The position numbers and the translations under genes are program-made. DNA of 64,000 nucleotides from Psychromonas algarum. Lineage in GTDB: Bacteria; Pseudomonadota; Gammaproteobacteria; Enterobacterales; Psychromonadaceae. Positions 30,376-38,834 of the stretch are shown here, piece after piece (the first letter of the stretch is position 1; every line of letters begins with the position of its first letter). Where the stretch lies: the NCBI RefSeq assembly GCF_004376845.1, contig NZ_SNUW01000004.1:248001-312000 (forward strand), read 5' to 3'. The notes beneath the pieces were generated by a model, which worked only from the letters and a program-made list of their open reading frames with translations, had not been told where the DNA came from and made no database searches.

Positions 30376-31236
30376 CGCTATCTAAATTATTAACACTCCA
30401 TCCTAGTATAAGCAGGCGTACGGTTCAGCGTAGCTTGAGTAAATTAATCTGCAATGACACCATTATTGCAATTGGTGCTGGCCGTTCAAGGAAATATATA
30501 GCGGCTAGCTCACAACAAGATTCAATAACTACAACACAAGATAATAATGTTGACGAAACCATTGCCGATAAATTTCCCGCATATGTCCCGTTATCTGCCG
30601 ACAGCAAGGATATTTTAAATTATATTGAGCAACCGTTAGAGGCTCGAACACCGGTAGGTTATCAGCGTTCACTGATTGATGACTACGAACCTAATGTAAG
30701 TTTTTACTTATCCGAACCAATACGCAGACAGCTTGCCCGAATGGGTAACACAGGAAAAACATCACAGCCTGCAGGCACTTATGGAAGAGATATATTAAGC
30801 CGATTGCTCATCGATCTGTCTTGGGCATCAAGCCATTTAGAAGGTAATAGCTATAGTCGACTTGATACTATTGAGCTCATAGAACATGGTAAAGCAGCGG
30901 CCGGAAAAGCAAACATTGAAACCCAGATGATCCTAAATCACAAAACAGCGATTGAATTGCTAGTCGATAACCCCGAATCTATCGGCTTTAATCGTTATAC
31001 GATTTTAAATTTACATAGCATATTATCTGAAAACTTATTACCAAACCCATTTGATGAGGGACGAATTCGCCAACACCAGGTCGATATAGGAAAAAGTGTA
31101 TTTAGGCCACTTTCCGGTGATGTGTTGATTGCCAAATTACTCGACTTGTTGTTAAGTAAGGCAGATTTAATCGCAGATCCATTTGAACAATCATTTTTTA
31201 TGATGGTACATATTCCCTATCTACAACCCTTAATAA

Positions 31237-31599
31237 AATGCCGAGTCCAGCAATATTATTAATAGACTTAGTGCCATTAAAATGTGCAGCTAAGGTGCTG
31301 TAGATATTATTTTTTGGGGTGAAGTTTAATGTAACATCAATCTTGTTTTTTTTATAAATTCGATAAAAATAAAAAAAAGTTTTAATATCTTTAACTGGAT
31401 TAGCACCTCCTTGATCAATATTAATATCAATAAATTCACAACCCAATTCAGATAGTTTTATTGAATATTCATCTTCAGGGACAATAGCTATAACTTGGTA
31501 TCCCTGATCGATTAAAGCAAGAATGGTGTTCTTTCTAAAATTATAGAGATACCAGCTTGTGTTAGAAGTAATTGCTATACAAAACATATTAATTTTCAT
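31237..31599 (-). pseudogene. 5' fragment of a glycosyltransferase (GT4-like), 3' part lost
   Basis: The minus-strand frame starts MKINMFCIAITSNTSWYLYN and encodes the N-terminal Rossmann half of a WbpH/PglA-like glycosyltransferase up to KSINNIAGLG. Downstream of 31237 the sequence becomes the opposite strand of fic, and a stop follows 13 codons later. The nucleotide-sugar-binding C-terminal half is absent from the window. The gene was therefore cut by the right junction of the mobile island. It follows the asparagine-synthase-like gene in the capsule operon direction. Confidence 0.8.
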
Positions 31600-31700
31600 T
31601 ATCTATAAAATGGATTATTTACGAAGTTAACATGGGCACAGCGTCACATAATAGCAGCTCATGTTAGAAGAAGGCAGTTATACCCTAAATAGATATCAAA

Positions 31701-33077
31701 TCATTTAGGATTTTCACTAAAAAATTTTAAAGAATAATTTTTTAAATCACCACATCCAACACTATAATTAACTTGAAAAGGTGACGTTTTAGATTTTTCA
31801 AAATGGCCCGGCCAATACTTTTGAGCAAGCTTAGTAATCGGATATTTATACAAACCATCTTTAATACTTGACTCGTTACTCATGAATAATAAAGTTTGTA
31901 TTACTTTAGGCTCTAAGAATGGTGCAACCATTGTTATATTATATTTTTTTGCAAATAAGTATTTTTGCATTTCTCGAGCAGGTAAAACCCTAAACATATA
32001 TAAAAACCGAATAACTAAATGCCAATCATTAAAATGTCTATAAAATTTTTCTAACTCATCTAAAAAGTAGCTTTCTATTTTGCTAGGCATACCTTCTTTT
32101 TCAATCATTGCTGTTAAAATGGAGATTCTGAAATCAGACTGAGCAAGACAATTAACTGCTTTTGTAATTCGGTAGGCTTTTCTTTTAAAAGGGGTAGACT
32201 TATCTTTATAAATAGGGACCCATGATAAAGGTTTTAATAGAGGTCTTAATAAGTGAAGCTTATTCCAAAAATTATAAATTTTATTAAGAGGCAAGCCATT
32301 AAGTAAAGAGTCAGCACCCTGCCCATCAACTAAATAAAGATTATCTTTTTTTGTACAGTTAAGTGAACTAAATAACTCAGGGAAAACTAAAGCTATAGAA
32401 TCAGCTATGTACTCTCCTGTTTCCGAAACAAATTCATCTGCTCTATCAGATAAATCTAAATCTAAATCTATTAGACGAAAAGGAATGCTCGCCGAATCTG
32501 ATAACTCAGCAGCTAATTCTCCTTCAGCAGGTAAACTTGACATTTTACACATAAAAGTAGAGCCGACTCTTTTATTTTCATTTAACAAACCAAGTAATGC
32601 AGAAGAATCGATCCCTCCACTTACTAAAACATTTAATGAATTATTTTCAAAAGCATTAAAATAATCATTCAAAACATTCTCGAGTTTAATCTCATCATTT
32701 TCACGCTCACGCTCAGGTAATTTATTTTTAAAACTAAGATTGTCATCAGATATGGTAAATTCAATATAAGGTGCAATTAAATAAACATCTTCATACTGTG
32801 TAAACGGGGGGAAAATAAAACCAAATTTAGAGTAAAAAGAATTCGCATCTTCAGATGTTTTTACCATGTAATTTGCTGATAGAAAAATTAAACTATCAGA
32901 AATAATCAAAGTTTTATCTTTAAAAAGCATGAAAAAACGATGTTGAAGAGATGTAAATAAAATAGAAATTACACCATCGTTTACTTTAAAAAAATCCGAT
33001 AAGTGACTATCTGACAAGAAGTCTTCAATACACTCATAATTTGTAATTTTTAAATTTAAATTAATAACTACTTTCAT
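31701..33077 (-). CDS. Asparagine-synthase-like protein of the capsule locus
   Basis: The 458-residue protein has an ATP-pyrophosphatase loop VLVSGGIDSSALLGLL near residues 152-165 and VDGQGADSLLNGL near 250, as in the synthetase domain of class B asparagine synthetases. The N terminus begins MKVVINLN, so there is no Cys2 nucleophile, and the glutaminase half appears degenerate. Such proteins in polysaccharide loci are thought to amidate uronic acids or other sugar carboxylates. Given ugd and the uronate epimerase in the same locus, a uronamide product is a reasonable inference. Confidence 0.75.
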   Translation of the reverse strand: MKVVINLNLKITNYECIEDFLSDSHLSDFFKVNDGVISILFTSLQHRFFMLFKDKTLIISDSLIFLSANYMVKTSEDANSFYSKFGFIFPPFTQYEDVYLIAPYIEFTISDDNLSFKNKLPERERENDEIKLENVLNDYFNAFENNSLNVLVSGGIDSSALLGLLNENKRVGSTFMCKMSSLPAEGELAAELSDSASIPFRLIDLDLDLSDRADEFVSETGEYIADSIALVFPELFSSLNCTKKDNLYLVDGQGADSLLNGLPLNKIYNFWNKLHLLRPLLKPLSWVPIYKDKSTPFKRKAYRITKAVNCLAQSDFRISILTAMIEKEGMPSKIESYFLDELEKFYRHFNDWHLVIRFLYMFRVLPAREMQKYLFAKKYNITMVAPFLEPKVIQTLLFMSNESSIKDGLYKYPITKLAQKYWPGHFEKSKTSPFQVNYSVGCGDLKNYSLKFFSENPK

Positions 33078-33240
33078 ATAATGACCTTTATAAGTAGTAA
33101 ATGCCTGTTGGATGCATTTCTGAAATGTTGATGAAATATTGGATGCCGCATTAGGATCTGCAAATTATTCATTAGAAAAAGAACTAGGTTTCTTTAAAAA
33201 TGGAAGATAGTCATGATTTAAGATGAAACGAATGTATGTA

Positions 33241-34531
33241 CAGGGCGAAATCATGAAGCATCTTGCCCTGTAAGGACTTGCTCGATGTAACCGGTATTTC
33301 GATTCGCTTTCTTTTGCTTTCTCTTAATACTGGCTTTAAATGTTTTATCTGCATTGAGCAGGTTAAGTGCGGTATGGCGTACCGTTGCATAGTTTTCTGC
33401 TGAATTTTCGCGTCTAACTCTGCTAGCGTCTTCATGCATTGCAGTATCAAGTTTCCAATGCAATTTAACTTCGATAGCCCAATGCTCACGTGCCGCATTC
33501 GCAAACTCCTGCACACTTAACTCTGCAGAACTAATATAGAAACGAGCTGAAGCCTCTGTTGTCTTACCTTTCTCTGTTCTGAACGAGACAATATAGCCTA
33601 AACTTTTTAGCTCAGGCCATTCAAAAACAAGATCCCCTAATTCACTTAAATCATGAGTAATCATGTAGTGCCGTGTTTCTTCTCGACCATGTCCTTTCTC
33701 TGTCTGCGTTAATACATTCTCTGATGCAGCTTCAAGTTTTGGTATGCTAAAAATTTCATTTATAGCTTCAAGCAGCCTAGGTTGATTGCCTTTTACTGCG
33801 AGTAGATAATCGCCACCACCATCCACAATCTTTTTTGCTATTTTAGTCTGACAGCCCATTGCATCAATCGTAATTAAACAGCCTCTGATATCTAATAGCT
33901 GTAAAAGTTTTGGAATCGCTGTTATCTCATTCGATTTCTGGTCAGTAGTAATTTGCCCCAGGACAACCTCATTACCAGCAGCAAAGGCACTGACCATATG
34001 AATGGCATCACTTTTATCTGCTTGCTTATAGGATCCTCTTAAGCGCTTACCATCAATAGCAATAATGGCTCCATGTGTTAATTCTTGGCAGTCATTCATC
34101 CACGCAATAAAAGCTTTTTGGAATTCCTTTGGATTCATTGCAGAGAATACTCGAGCAACAGTATGATAAGAGGGAATACCATTTTCAAAATCCGAAAATT
34201 TACGTAGCCACTCTATATTATCTTCACCAAAATCAGATATTTCATCCCAACCTTCAGCACCCGCAATTGTCGCCGTTATTGCTAGAAACAAAATTTCAGG
34301 CAATTTATGCGTAACTTTCCACTCTTGACGATGTTCTCTGATTATTGAAATATGCTCTAACAAGGTTAATCCATTCGTTTTGGCTTCTCTAATGCTTAAA
34401 GAGAAGTATAAGATCACAGCTAAATATGATCTGCTAGTCGATCATTGTGATAAAAATGATCATGCGATATATGTCACTTTATTTTTAAAATAACATTGTA
34501 TATTTTTTAGGCTCTTCGTGATTTAGCCCTG
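33241..34531 (-). mobile_element. ISAs1-family insertion sequence, copy 2 (different element)
   Basis: Terminal inverted repeats CAGGGCGAAATCATGAAG (left) and CTTCGTGATTTAGCCCTG (right) bound a 1.29-kb element with one complete transposase. No target duplication is visible (flanks TGTATGTA and CCAAGCGA). This suggests the flanks were later rearranged, consistent with the damaged 3' end of kdsD next to it. A decayed relic of a related element lies at 44.77-45.01 kb. Confidence 0.88.
33251..34417 (-). CDS. ISAs1-family transposase
   Basis: The 388-residue DDE transposase has LLEHISIIREHRQEWKVTHK at its N terminus, AIIAIDGKRLRGSYKQ (first Asp), CLITIDAMGCQTKIAKKIV (second Asp) and REHWAIEVKLHWKLDTAMHEDASR (Glu region). 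The start used is a GTG; no closer ATG is in frame. All family motifs are present and the frame is uninterrupted. Confidence 0.9.
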   Translation of the reverse strand: MILYFSLSIREAKTNGLTLLEHISIIREHRQEWKVTHKLPEILFLAITATIAGAEGWDEISDFGEDNIEWLRKFSDFENGIPSYHTVARVFSAMNPKEFQKAFIAWMNDCQELTHGAIIAIDGKRLRGSYKQADKSDAIHMVSAFAAGNEVVLGQITTDQKSNEITAIPKLLQLLDIRGCLITIDAMGCQTKIAKKIVDGGGDYLLAVKGNQPRLLEAINEIFSIPKLEAASENVLTQTEKGHGREETRHYMITHDLSELGDLVFEWPELKSLGYIVSFRTEKGKTTEASARFYISSAELSVQEFANAAREHWAIEVKLHWKLDTAMHEDASRVRRENSAENYATVRHTALNLLNADKTFKASIKRKQKKANRNTGYIEQVLTGQDAS

Positions 34532-34548
34532 CCAAGCGAGCTTATGAT

Positions 34549-34593
34549 ATTACAGTCATAAAGGGTAAGTTAGTGGACCTTTATGACTGTAAT
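34549..34593. repeat. 16-bp perfect inverted repeat between ISAs1 copy 2 and kdsD
   Basis: ATTACAGTCATAAAGG and its exact complement CCTTTATGACTGTAAT are separated by 13 bases. There is no T-run on either side. It could be a terminator-like hairpin for the kds operon or a terminal repeat left by another element. It lies 18 bp outside the IS right end. Confidence 0.55.
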
Positions 34594-34634
34594 AATTAGC
34601 TTCACTGATTATCTATAAATGATTCCTTTTCCAA

Positions 34635-35564
34635 TTATTTTTTCAGAATACCAACTAAATTTGTTCCATCTTTAACAAGTAATGAACTAACACCATTTTC
34701 TTCCATTACTTCATAAGCAACTTGAATGCTAACATCTGGGGAGATCTCAAACGGATTAAAAGCCGCTATATCGGTAGCTTGAAGATCAAAGACATCTTTA
34801 CCACTTTTTTCCATAGCACGACGTAGGTCACCATCGGTAATTATTGAATTTATTTCCTCGCCAGTATTAACAAGCGTAAGACCAAGCTTACCGCTTGAAA
34901 TAACATTAATAACATGTAAAACAGAATCTTCAGACATTACTACAGGCAGTTCACAAGCTACCATTTCATCTCTTACTTTACTTAATAAACGCCGACCTAG
35001 GCTACCACCAGGATGAAACCGAGCAAAATTTTCAGGTTTAAAGTTGCGCTCTTCCATTAATGCAACAGTCAAAGCATCTCCCATCGCTAATGTTGCGGTA
35101 GTAGAGCTTGTAGGAGCTAATTGGAGTGGGCAAGCTTCCTTCGGTACGGCTACATCGAGGTGACAATGGGAGTTTTTGGCTAATGTGGAATTCGCATTAC
35201 CCGTTACTGCAATCACATGATTATTGTTATCACGAAGAAATGGTAAAAGCTTCAATACTTCATCTGTTTCCCCTGAATTAGAGATTGCAATAAACACATC
35301 CTCAGGCTTAACCATTCCTAAATCACCATGAAAAGCCTCACCAGGATGCATGAAAAAACTTGGTGTCCCAGTACTCGCCAAAGAAGCGACTATTTTCTTT
35401 CCAATAAGGCCAGACTTCCCCATTCCGCAAATAATAGTACGTCCTTTTGTTGAAATTATTGCTTTGACTGCTTGGCTAAATTCAGCACCAATACGAGAAG
35501 ACATATAATCTAATCCTTCGATCTCTGTCTGGATAACTTCTTTTGCAATTTCAATTGAACGCAT
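34635..35564 (-). CDS. kdsD: Arabinose-5-phosphate isomerase (slightly C-terminally truncated)
   Basis: KdsD converts ribulose-5-phosphate to arabinose-5-phosphate, the first step to Kdo. The 309-residue protein has an SIS domain (about residues 40-180: ICGMGKSGLIGKKIVASL, AISNSGETDEV) and two CBS repeats (about 200-309). The second CBS ends abruptly at LVGILKK, roughly ten residues short of the usual HxHDLLR ending. The 3' end has thus probably been altered by the rearrangement next to the IS. The SIS catalytic domain is intact, so activity is likely retained. It overlaps kdsB by 14 bp. Confidence 0.92.
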   Translation of the reverse strand: MRSIEIAKEVIQTEIEGLDYMSSRIGAEFSQAVKAIISTKGRTIICGMGKSGLIGKKIVASLASTGTPSFFMHPGEAFHGDLGMVKPEDVFIAISNSGETDEVLKLLPFLRDNNNHVIAVTGNANSTLAKNSHCHLDVAVPKEACPLQLAPTSSTTATLAMGDALTVALMEERNFKPENFARFHPGGSLGRRLLSKVRDEMVACELPVVMSEDSVLHVINVISSGKLGLTLVNTGEEINSIITDGDLRRAMEKSGKDVFDLQATDIAAFNPFEISPDVSIQVAYEVMEENGVSSLLVKDGTNLVGILKK

Positions 35565-36318
35565 TATTTTTTTCCATTATTTCTTTGATTATTTCATAAT
35601 CTTTAAGTGTATCAACACCATGTGGTAGTTGTTGGTAAAATACGCATGCCCCAATAGTCAAGCCATTACTTAACGCCCTCAACTGCTCAAGCTTCTCATA
35701 ACGTTCTAAGGGAGCTTCAGGGTAAGAGCAAAAAGTATTTAATGACTCAACGGTATAGGCATAAATACCAACATGACGGTAAGCAAGCGATATATCATTA
35801 TGATCATCACGATTAAAAGGAGCCGCAGAGCGTGTAAAATATAACGCCCTTCCTTCAGAACCTATAATTGCCTTTACTACATTAGGATTAATAAAATCTT
35901 CACGTTTGCCTATTGGCGTAACCGCAGTGGTTATTGAAAAATTGGGATGATTTACCGTATAGGTTGCAACAGTTTTGATTAGCTCGGATGGAAGCAATGG
36001 TTCATCACCTTGTACATTGATGACAATTGTTTCTGCGGGCCATCCCAAAATATTAGCAACTTCATTAATACGGTCAGTCCCACTCTGATGCTCTGGCGAT
36101 GTCATTAAAACAGGAAGACTTAGTTTCTCCGATTCATCGTAAATCCGCTGGTCATCTGTTGCTATAACAATATCATTTATGCGAATTCCAGCTTCAATGC
36201 ACCGTTGTACAACGTGCCAAAATATCGGTTTTTTACGAATCAGTAACAAAGGTTTACCCGGTAAACGCGAGGAACCATAACGGGCAGGTATGACGGCTTT
36301 TATATTAGAAAAGTTCAT
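35551..36318 (-). CDS. kdsB: 3-deoxy-manno-octulosonate cytidylyltransferase (CMP-Kdo synthetase)
   Basis: KdsB activates Kdo with CTP to CMP-Kdo. The 255 residues match the family. The signature VIPARYGSSRLPGKPL is at residues 9-25, and NVQGDEPLLP lies near 100. Stops and starts overlap with kdsC (1 bp) and kdsD (14 bp), giving a tightly coupled kdsA-C-B-D order. Confidence 0.96.
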   Translation of the reverse strand: MNFSNIKAVIPARYGSSRLPGKPLLLIRKKPIFWHVVQRCIEAGIRINDIVIATDDQRIYDESEKLSLPVLMTSPEHQSGTDRINEVANILGWPAETIVINVQGDEPLLPSELIKTVATYTVNHPNFSITTAVTPIGKREDFINPNVVKAIIGSEGRALYFTRSAAPFNRDDHNDISLAYRHVGIYAYTVESLNTFCSYPEAPLERYEKLEQLRALSNGLTIGACVFYQQLPHGVDTLKDYEIIKEIMEKNNAFN

Positions 36319-36884
36319 TACTGTTCAATTCCACCAACATCATCCACAATTATTTTATTCATTAGAGGCTGATAGATTTCTTCTAATGATTGATTCATTT
36401 GCAAACAAAGCAACTTATCAACAAATTCACGCACCATACCGCGACCACCGGCTGATTGTGTTATCCAATCCGCTTTGTTAAGAACTAACGCATGCGCATC
36501 GGCAGGAGCAACACTTAAACCTACATGCTGAAAAATAGGTAAATCAAGCACATCATCACCACAAAAAGCAATTTGATCTAAACTAATCGAGTATTCGTCA
36601 CAGATTTCTTTTAATTTTGGAAGTTTGTTTTTACAACCTGTAATAATTTTATCGAAACCAAGTTGTTCACAACGTAATGTCAGTGCACCACTGGCTTTTC
36701 CAGAAATAATTCCAGTTAAAAGACCATGGCTACGTAATAACTCAATAGCGAGGCCATCTTTAACATTAAACGCCTTTAGGTATTCACCCTGCTCAGACAT
36801 ATAGATAGTGCCATCAGTCATGACGCCATCCACATCAAATAAGAGTATTTTAATATCTAGTTTTTTTGGGATCATCTTCTTCAT
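36318..36884 (-). CDS. kdsC: 3-deoxy-manno-octulosonate-8-phosphate phosphatase
   Basis: KdsC removes phosphate from Kdo-8-phosphate. The 188-residue C0-type HAD phosphatase carries LLFDVDGVMTDGTIYM (nucleophile DxD), SGKASGA, and FCGDDVLDLPIF (Mg2+ site). It overlaps kdsB by one base and lies 2 bp from kdsA. Length is normal for the tetrameric family. Confidence 0.95.
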   Translation of the reverse strand: MKKMIPKKLDIKILLFDVDGVMTDGTIYMSEQGEYLKAFNVKDGLAIELLRSHGLLTGIISGKASGALTLRCEQLGFDKIITGCKNKLPKLKEICDEYSISLDQIAFCGDDVLDLPIFQHVGLSVAPADAHALVLNKADWITQSAGGRGMVREFVDKLLCLQMNQSLEEIYQPLMNKIIVDDVGGIEQ

Positions 36885-36886
36885 AG

Positions 36887-37684
36887 TTAAACTAATTTGG
36901 ATTCAATAAATGCTCGTCGATGAACCACTTCATCTATTTCAAGCAGTGTTTCTAGCATTTCTTCCATATGGTGAAGTGGCAACATATTAGGACCATCACA
37001 TAAAGCATTTTCAGGATCAGGATGCGTTTCCATAAACAGGCCATCAATACCCACAGCAACAGCCGCACGTGCTATTGCTGGTACATGAATACGATTACCA
37101 CCAGTTGAACCATTTAAAGTTCCAGGCATTTGAACACTATGTGTAGCATCCATAACAACTTTACAGCCAGTTTCTTTCATAATAGTTAGACCAGGCATGT
37201 AATTGATAAGTTGCCCAAAACCAAAACTTGTACCGCGGTCGCATAACCAAATATCTTCATTACCTACAGCTCTGCATTTTTCAACAACAGGAGCCATATC
37301 AGATGGATGCATCCATTGGCCTTTTTTAATATTGACAGGTAAGCCCATAGATGCGACTCGCTGTATAAAACCAGTTTGACGCGATAAAAAAGCGGGCGTT
37401 TGTAATACATCTACCACCGCCGCTACTTCATCTAATGGTGTATCGTCATGCACATCCGTCAAAATTCGAACACCTAATTGATCTTTAGCTTTTTGTAAAA
37501 TACGTAAGCCTTCTTCAATACCTGGCCCAGTAAAGGCTGATGCTGATGAGCGGTTTGCTTTTGTAAATGATGACTTAGCTATATATTCTATACCAAGTTT
37601 ATTGGTTATTTCTTGTAACGTTGCAAAAGTATCTAAAACCAAGTTTTCAGATTCTATTACACAAGGACCAGCGATTAAAAACAT
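36887..37684 (-). CDS. kdsA: 2-dehydro-3-deoxyphosphooctonate aldolase (Kdo-8-P synthase), metal-dependent type
   Basis: KdsA condenses arabinose-5-phosphate with phosphoenolpyruvate. The 265-residue protein starts MFLIAGPCVIES. The Cys in GPC marks the metal-dependent class (as in Aquifex), whereas the E. coli-type enzyme has Asn there. The substrate motif KANRSS and the metal ligands in the METHPDPE region are present. The N terminus is shorter than in E. coli KdsA, as usual for this class. It is therefore probably a capsule-specific paralogue rather than the housekeeping LPS gene. Confidence 0.93.
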   Translation of the reverse strand: MFLIAGPCVIESENLVLDTFATLQEITNKLGIEYIAKSSFTKANRSSASAFTGPGIEEGLRILQKAKDQLGVRILTDVHDDTPLDEVAAVVDVLQTPAFLSRQTGFIQRVASMGLPVNIKKGQWMHPSDMAPVVEKCRAVGNEDIWLCDRGTSFGFGQLINYMPGLTIMKETGCKVVMDATHSVQMPGTLNGSTGGNRIHVPAIARAAVAVGIDGLFMETHPDPENALCDGPNMLPLHHMEEMLETLLEIDEVVHRRAFIESKLV

Positions 37685-37708
37685 AAGTTACCTATTTTAT
37701 TTAATTGG

Positions 37709-38806
37709 TTATCGTAAAGATTTAAGCATTTTCACCCATAATTTTTTTACAGAAGATGGGAAATATAATTTTATTATATCATTAAGATATCTTAAAAAAG
37801 GTTCAAAATTTAAAACAAATTTATCACTCTTAAACAATGAGTTAATTACTTCTAATTGAGCATTATCTATGGACTTTATAGAGCAATTATTTATTTGTTC
37901 TACAATCGTTTTATTTGATATATATTGATTTAAAATTGCCTTTTGGAAGTTGATTTTATCATTATTAGAAGATATAAAGTCATTGAAAAAACACTCTACA
38001 TTCTGAATAGAGTTGAGTGACCAACCTGATTGCAAAAATACAGGTGAATTTCTATAAATGAGCTGACAAACAGGAATAACTTTACTCATAGCACTAATAA
38101 CAATAGTGCTTGGAGTTGTAATTAAATGTGAAACGCCATCAAGACACTCGTCAAAATCTGTATCAACATCATTGAATAAGCAGGGATCTTTTTCTTTCAA
38201 AATAAACAACAATTCTTGATCAAAGATTCTACATTTATAAGCTAAGTCATTTTTTAACACATAACTTTGACTTAAAAGAAGCAAATTAATTAATTCAGCT
38301 TTCTCATACTCATCAAAATATGCGTTGTTGGCAGTCGTCAACAAAACCAAATTATCTATTGCATTACAAGATTTTTTTTCATGCATACTTTTCAAAACTC
38401 TGTTTGGGGAAAAATCAATACTTTTTGCACTACCAATATTATTAAAATATTCTTTTTCAATATCACCCATAACGCCAAAGTAATCATGGTAAATTGGATG
38501 ATAATAACTACTTTGTTTAGATAGAGCATATGCGTTATTAAACATATTATTCCACTCAATAATACCATCAGTTAAAAGTAGTGTTTTAATTCCAAATGTA
38601 GAGCATTTACCAATAATATAATTACATGTTGATGACAAATATGAGACAGATACAACTAAATCAAATTGAGCAAAGAACTCAATATTTTTAGAGAAATGTC
38701 GAATACCGTTATATTTCAGAGTGCAGTTTGGAAAATGTACAGCCTGATTAATAATATTTGCCCTTTTATGATGAGCTTTATTTTCAAGAACAAGAATTTT
38801 ATACAT
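37709..38806 (-). CDS. Uncharacterised protein upstream of kdsA, possibly a capsule glycosyltransferase
   Basis: I do not recognise this 365-residue protein with certainty. It has no membrane helices or signal peptide. The pattern is GT-B-like: a first half with LVVSVSYLSSTCN and KTLLLTDG, and a C-terminal half with HLITTPSTIVISAMS followed by FLQSGWSLNS. That arrangement recalls polysialyl- or Kdo-transferase-like capsule proteins. It is the first gene of the unit that continues into kdsA (24 bp away), so a Kdo transferase is a reasonable guess. An IS3-family relic replaced whatever lay upstream. Confidence 0.6.
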   Translation of the reverse strand: MYKILVLENKAHHKRANIINQAVHFPNCTLKYNGIRHFSKNIEFFAQFDLVVSVSYLSSTCNYIIGKCSTFGIKTLLLTDGIIEWNNMFNNAYALSKQSSYYHPIYHDYFGVMGDIEKEYFNNIGSAKSIDFSPNRVLKSMHEKKSCNAIDNLVLLTTANNAYFDEYEKAELINLLLLSQSYVLKNDLAYKCRIFDQELLFILKEKDPCLFNDVDTDFDECLDGVSHLITTPSTIVISAMSKVIPVCQLIYRNSPVFLQSGWSLNSIQNVECFFNDFISSNNDKINFQKAILNQYISNKTIVEQINNCSIKSIDNAQLEVINSLFKSDKFVLNFEPFLRYLNDIIKLYFPSSVKKLWVKMLKSLR

Positions 38807-38834
38807 TTATATTTTATCTTCCTATTATACCTTA

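Larger units (their letters stand above)
29083..31240 (+). pseudogene. Fic-family protein gene, split by an ISAs1-family element and truncated at the 3' end
   Basis: Joining the sequence before 29145 to that after 30384 restores a continuous frame starting MPNSFKIQQSILTSHVPLS and running into SKLLTLHPSISRRTVQRSL. The N terminus is winged-helix-like. The middle has the Fic-family sequence DLSWASSHLEGNSYS, a likely inhibitory-helix region, and RQHQVDIGKS. Homology stops at MMVHIPYLQP, right where the catalytic HxFx(D/E)GNGR motif should begin; the remaining codons are antisense glycosyltransferase. The catalytic loop is therefore missing and AMPylation activity is lost. It is broken by two independent events. 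Confidence 0.85.

Noticed and set aside
33233-34539. Possible target-site duplication around ISAs1 copy 2
   Set aside because: The 8-bp flanks (TGTATGTA and CCAAGCGA) differ completely.
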